Shown here: positions 61,240-64,000 of the stretch, one piece after another
Position numbering within the stretch: the stretch's first letter is position 1
How the letters are laid out: the number at the start of each line of letters is the position of its first letter
Assembly: GCA_003506435.1 (NCBI GenBank)
Contig: DOAQ01000036.1
Coordinates: 381,312 to 445,311 of the forward strand
Length of the DNA stretch: 64,000 nt
Origin: Prolixibacteraceae bacterium
GTDB lineage: Bacteria > Bacteroidota > Bacteroidia > Bacteroidales > Prolixibacteraceae
Direction: 5' to 3'
The notes under the pieces: generated by a model
Databases searched by the model: none
What the model was told of the DNA's origin: nothing
What the model saw: only the letters and a program-made list of their open reading frames with translations
Program-made: the position numbers and the translations under genes

Positions 61240-61896
61240 ATGAAATCTGAGAAAACCGATTTGCTTGTTCACGATTTTCTTCAAAACCTTTTAAAAGGCA
61301 ATCGGGCCAACTGTTCGGCCATCGCCAGGCAATATCTTGCACAAAACCATTCCGTTATGGATTTGTATGAAGAGGTTTTTAAAGTTGCTTTGTACGAAGT
61401 GGGTCGCTTGTGGGAAACCAACCGGATTACCATTGCCACCGAACATATTGCAACGGCAATTACAGAAGGTATTTTGAACGAGTTTTTTGAGCAAATCATT
61501 TCCGGGAAAAGGTACAACAAAAAGGTTGTGGTAGCATGTGTCGAAAAAGAGCAACATCAGGTGGGAATCAAAATGGTTGCCGATGTATTTGAAATGAAAG
61601 GTTGGGAAAGTTTTTTTCTTGGTACAGGTATTTCTGTAATTGAGTTAGTCCGGTTCATCCGGGATGTACAGCCCGATTTGCTGGCCATTTCGTTAAGTGT
61701 ATATTTTAACTTTAGTAATCTCCTGAAAATGTTGAAAACAATGAAAGACGAATTTCCTGAATTGCAGATTATCCTTGGGGGGCAGGCATTCAGGCATGTT
61801 TCCAACGATGCGTCGCCAGGGCTGGGAAATATTGTCATTTTATCCGATTTATATCTGCTTGATAAATATATCGATACCATGAATTCGAAACTTTAA
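61240..61896 (+). CDS. stand-alone cobalamin-binding sensor protein, CarH-like without HTH
   Basis: The ATG at 61240 gives 218 residues. The N-terminal helical cap domain (about 10-90) contains W58-x9-E68-H69 (LWETNRITIATEH), the signature of B12 photoreceptors such as CarH. The Rossmann B12-binding domain (about 92-215) has E104-x-H106-x2-G109, a variant of D-x-H-x2-G whose His is the lower cobalt ligand, then ISLS and LGGQAF. There is no DNA-binding domain. Such a protein could sense light or B12 status and signal through the adjacent kinases. The tight spacing (20 and 10 bases) to the neighbours supports one operon. Confidence 0.82.
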   Translation: MKSEKTDLLVHDFLQNLLKGNRANCSAIARQYLAQNHSVMDLYEEVFKVALYEVGRLWETNRITIATEHIATAITEGILNEFFEQIISGKRYNKKVVVACVEKEQHQVGIKMVADVFEMKGWESFFLGTGISVIELVRFIRDVQPDLLAISLSVYFNFSNLLKMLKTMKDEFPELQIILGGQAFRHVSNDASPGLGNIVILSDLYLLDKYIDTMNSKL

Positions 61897-61906
61897 TGAA
61901 ACCATT

Positions 61907-62368
61907 ATGGATAGAAATGATTTAATCAGAACTGCGGAAAAGCTGAAACAGGTGAGCGAAAAAAGTGCTGCTGAATTTGGCTCGAAAAGAGAGGCGCTGG
62001 TAGTATTAATGAACGGGAAAATGGAAAGCCGTCCCGATTTGATTGATATGGTTGGCCCCGGAAACGTGGAAATGATGAAGGATAATCATGCGAACCATGC
62101 CCGTTTCCTGGAATCTATATTTATCATGCATTCCCCCGAAGTATTGGTCGATACGGTGCTTTGGGTTTTTCGGGCCTATCGCTCGCGCAATTTTAGTTCG
62201 ACCTATTGGGCCGCCCAGTTGAACACATGTATTGAAATTTATAAGAAAGAACTCTCGTTCGAATGTTTCCAGGAGATTTATCCTTATTATAATTGGATGC
62301 AGATTAATATCCCCGTGTTTAACCAGTTGGCCGACGGCAATCTTGATGCGCCGTTGTCGTTACATTAA
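61907..62368 (+). CDS. helical protein of unknown function between B12 sensor and kinase
   Basis: A 153-residue protein without signal peptide or membrane segment. It appears all-helical, with a His-containing stretch DNHANHARFLESIFIMHS near residues 58-75, aromatic VLWVFRAYRSRNFSSTYW near 84-101, and IYPYYNWMQINIP near 124-136. No family is recognised with confidence. The aromatic/His-rich helices could hold a cofactor or form a dimeric signalling bundle. Placed 10 bases after the B12 sensor and 12 bases before a kinase, it is probably a functional partner of both. Confidence 0.65.
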   Translation: MDRNDLIRTAEKLKQVSEKSAAEFGSKREALVVLMNGKMESRPDLIDMVGPGNVEMMKDNHANHARFLESIFIMHSPEVLVDTVLWVFRAYRSRNFSSTYWAAQLNTCIEIYKKELSFECFQEIYPYYNWMQINIPVFNQLADGNLDAPLSLH

Positions 62369-62380
62369 AATTTTCAAAGA

Positions 62381-63583
62381 ATGGAACAACTTCCTGGAAA
62401 TGATAGTCTATCCGGCTGGGCAAGTTTGATTTGCGATCTTTCGCTGAACGGACAATCTGTTGCGGTTGGTATCTTCAATCGCGATGGCAGGCTACTTGAT
62501 GCCAATCAGCCGATGTACTATTTTCTGGGTACCGATAGCAGAGAAAGTAATCCGCGAAATCAATTCATCAATCCTGTTTTTTCTGCCTTCTTTCCTGAAA
62601 AACAAGAAGGGTTGGTGTTTCAGGGCATGATAACGATCGAGAATTACGACGAAGTGAGCTATGTGCTGAATTCAAAAATTTACCGGAAGGCTGATCATGT
62701 TTTGATTTATGCCGAAGCCGACGTTATCGAACTTTTTGAAGAAAACAATAAAATGAGTTTTCTCAATCAGCAAGTGAACAACCTGCAACGGCAACTGCTT
62801 AAGGAGAAGCATAAATTACAGGAAACGCTTGCCGAGCTGAACTTACGGACTCTGGAACTCGAAAAACTGAATGCCCGGCTTTTGGAACTGAACAATGAAA
62901 AAAACAGGTATATCGGAATAGTTGCACACGACCTGCGTAATCCCATTGGCATTGCAGCTTCTTTTTCACAAATTTTGATTGAAGATTATGATGACATCAT
63001 CAAAGAAAATCAACTTGAATATTTGAAACATATCAATGATAGTTGCGATTTTTCCTTGAATCTGATCCATGATTTTCTTGATGTTTCAAAAATTGAAGCG
63101 GGAGTTTTCGACCTGAATATCAGTGAGCAGGAATACCTGACGTTCGTTAGGGAAAACATTGTACAGAATAAAATACTGGCTCGCAGCAAATTGCAGAAGA
63201 TAAACATTCGGTCTGATAAAAACAGCATTATTGCCTCGTTCGATAAAAACAAGATTCAACAGGTGCTGAATAATTTATTGAGCAATGCGATTAAATATTC
63301 TGCTTACAATACGTCGATTGTAATCGATATTACGGAAATAAATAATAAAATTGTCACGAAAGTTATTGATCAAGGCCAGGGTATTCCGGAGGAGGAACTT
63401 TCTACACTATTTAAGCCGTTCCAAACCACTTCGGTTAAATCAACCGACAATGAAAAGTCGACCGGGCTTGGTCTTGCTATCGTGAAAAAGATAATTGAGG
63501 CTCACGATGGCAAGATAAATGTTGAAAGCGAAGTAGGCAAGGGATCAGTTTTTACGTTCTGGTTCCCAAAATGTAAAAACTGA
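62381..63583 (+). CDS. small histidine kinase with PAS-like domain and coiled coil
   Basis: A 400-residue soluble kinase. A PAS-like domain (about 20-115, VAVGIFNRDGRLLDANQPM) is followed by a strong coiled coil (about 120-172) and the HisKA domain with His 183 in GIVAHDLRNPIG. The ATPase domain is at about 275-398 (DQGQGIPEEE, STGLGLAIVKK). It is much smaller than the four upstream kinases and is the last gene of the run. Its neighbours suggest that it takes input from the B12 sensor and the 153-residue protein. Confidence 0.9.
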   Translation: MEQLPGNDSLSGWASLICDLSLNGQSVAVGIFNRDGRLLDANQPMYYFLGTDSRESNPRNQFINPVFSAFFPEKQEGLVFQGMITIENYDEVSYVLNSKIYRKADHVLIYAEADVIELFEENNKMSFLNQQVNNLQRQLLKEKHKLQETLAELNLRTLELEKLNARLLELNNEKNRYIGIVAHDLRNPIGIAASFSQILIEDYDDIIKENQLEYLKHINDSCDFSLNLIHDFLDVSKIEAGVFDLNISEQEYLTFVRENIVQNKILARSKLQKINIRSDKNSIIASFDKNKIQQVLNNLLSNAIKYSAYNTSIVIDITEINNKIVTKVIDQGQGIPEEELSTLFKPFQTTSVKSTDNEKSTGLGLAIVKKIIEAHDGKINVESEVGKGSVFTFWFPKCKN

Positions 63584-63594
63584 TTTGCCTTTGT

Positions 63595-63750
63595 TTATTG
63601 TGCAGCCAGAATATTGGTTGAAATACGGAGCATTGTCGCAGGATTTCTCAGATCGTTCGTAATTGCCGTGATGGTTTTATTCTGACATCCCAGCTTTCCT
63701 GCCGGGTCGAATTCAACGTTTAACGGAACACTCTCGTTTTGTCCGATCAT
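63595..63750 (-). pseudogene. C-terminal fragment of a DUF1573 protein
   Basis: A 51-codon frame on the minus strand whose product matches the end of DUF1573 proteins: VEFDPAGKLGCQNKTITAI, then TNDLRNPATMLRIS. Full-length DUF1573 proteins are exported and two or more times longer. This piece lacks the start of the domain and any signal peptide, and begins just 4 bases after the VOC gene stop. It is probably the leftover of a deletion. Confidence 0.6.
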
Positions 63751-63754
63751 AGTT

Positions 63755-64000
63755 TTATAAAATCTGACAAAATTCCAGCCGTTCTCCGTCAGGGCCCAGA
63801 ACGTTAAAGTATTTACATCCTTTTTCCCAGAAATTTAAATAAACAGGACTGTCTTCAAGAATAGTAAAACCTTCGTTTTTGAGCAATTCAAATGTCTCAT
63901 CAATATTGCTTACATCAAATGCAATATGGTCGATGTGTCCGTCTTTTCGCTGCTTTATACCAAATGCAATTATATAGCAGTCCAAAATGTATCTAAAAAG
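63755..64000 (-). CDS. VOC (glyoxalase-like) family protein, N-terminus beyond window
   Basis: The frame is open to the right edge, so the start lies outside the window; 81 residues are visible. They match the second half of a vicinal-oxygen-chelate domain: GHIDHIAFDVSNIDETFELL (with a metal-binding His), then GFTILEDSP, and the closing FNVLGPDGERLEF with the metal-binding Glu. The family includes glyoxalases, dioxygenases and antibiotic-resistance proteins; the substrate cannot be assigned from this part. Confidence 0.75.
   Translation of the reverse strand, partial: LFRYILDCYIIAFGIKQRKDGHIDHIAFDVSNIDETFELLKNEGFTILEDSPVYLNFWEKGCKYFNVLGPDGERLEFCQIL

Noticed and set aside
1..64000. rRNA, tRNA, prophage or plasmid replication genes
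   Set aside because: No rRNA cores, tRNA cloverleaf with a TTCRA-type T arm, phage structural genes, integrases or replication initiators were recognised on either strand.

Overview
The window looks like chromosomal DNA of a member of the Bacteroidota, probably the Bacteroidales/Marinilabiliales branch (inference). The evidence is a type IX secretion gene (porQ), Bacteroidota-restricted families (DUF3078, DUF5777, FISUMP), promoters of the TTTG-N19-TAnnTTTG type, and an arginine pathway with the Bacteroidota-type succinylornithine transcarbamylase. No rRNA, tRNA or CRISPR array was seen.

Layout. 1-3206 (minus): truncated polyferredoxin, an ECF sigma / metal-sensor-like / zinc-finger anti-sigma set, a lipoprotein and an HD-domain protein. 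3408-7974 (plus): CYTH, DUF3078, SRPBCC, cupin and glycosidase genes. 8153-12077 (minus): housekeeping pfkA, ispH, cmk and porQ. 12078-22287 is an accessory region. It holds repeats and MITE-like elements (one nested in another), a probable group II intron tail, a REPIN-like hairpin array, two AT-rich genes (FRG; zinc-ribbon/ankyrin/FISUMP) that share a leader repeat, and a surface-protein block (beta-barrel and GLUG-like protein) beside a TPR-PAS-LuxR regulator. 22288-24846 (plus): uracil permease, GNAT, DUF3795.

25033-39727 is an arginine/pyrimidine/proline block. carAB (minus) diverges from argR-GNAT-argG-argC-argD-proC-proB-proA-argF'-argB (plus). The divergent region carries two tandem ARG boxes spaced exactly as in enterobacteria. 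It also holds a tiny ORF overlapping an intrinsic terminator just before carA, and a second tiny ORF just before argR. argE lies farther on, at 48814.

39940-48632 is an anaerobic-respiration-like cluster. It encodes an FNR-like regulator, a six-heme lipoprotein, a one-heme lipoprotein, a DUF5777 beta-barrel, a class I cytochrome c, a seven-heme membrane-anchored cytochrome, a cytochrome b561-like subunit and a CcsBA heme-ligation fusion. Together they could carry electrons from the quinone pool across the periplasm to the cell surface (inference).

49997-63583 is a signalling array: four large PAS histidine kinases, a stand-alone B12-binding protein with the CarH-type W-x9-EH signature, an unrecognised helical protein and a fifth small kinase, with no DNA-binding response regulator in sight. 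The right edge holds a DUF1573 fragment and a truncated VOC protein.

The best candidates for undescribed biology are the cytochrome conduit, the B12/kinase module and the carA leader.
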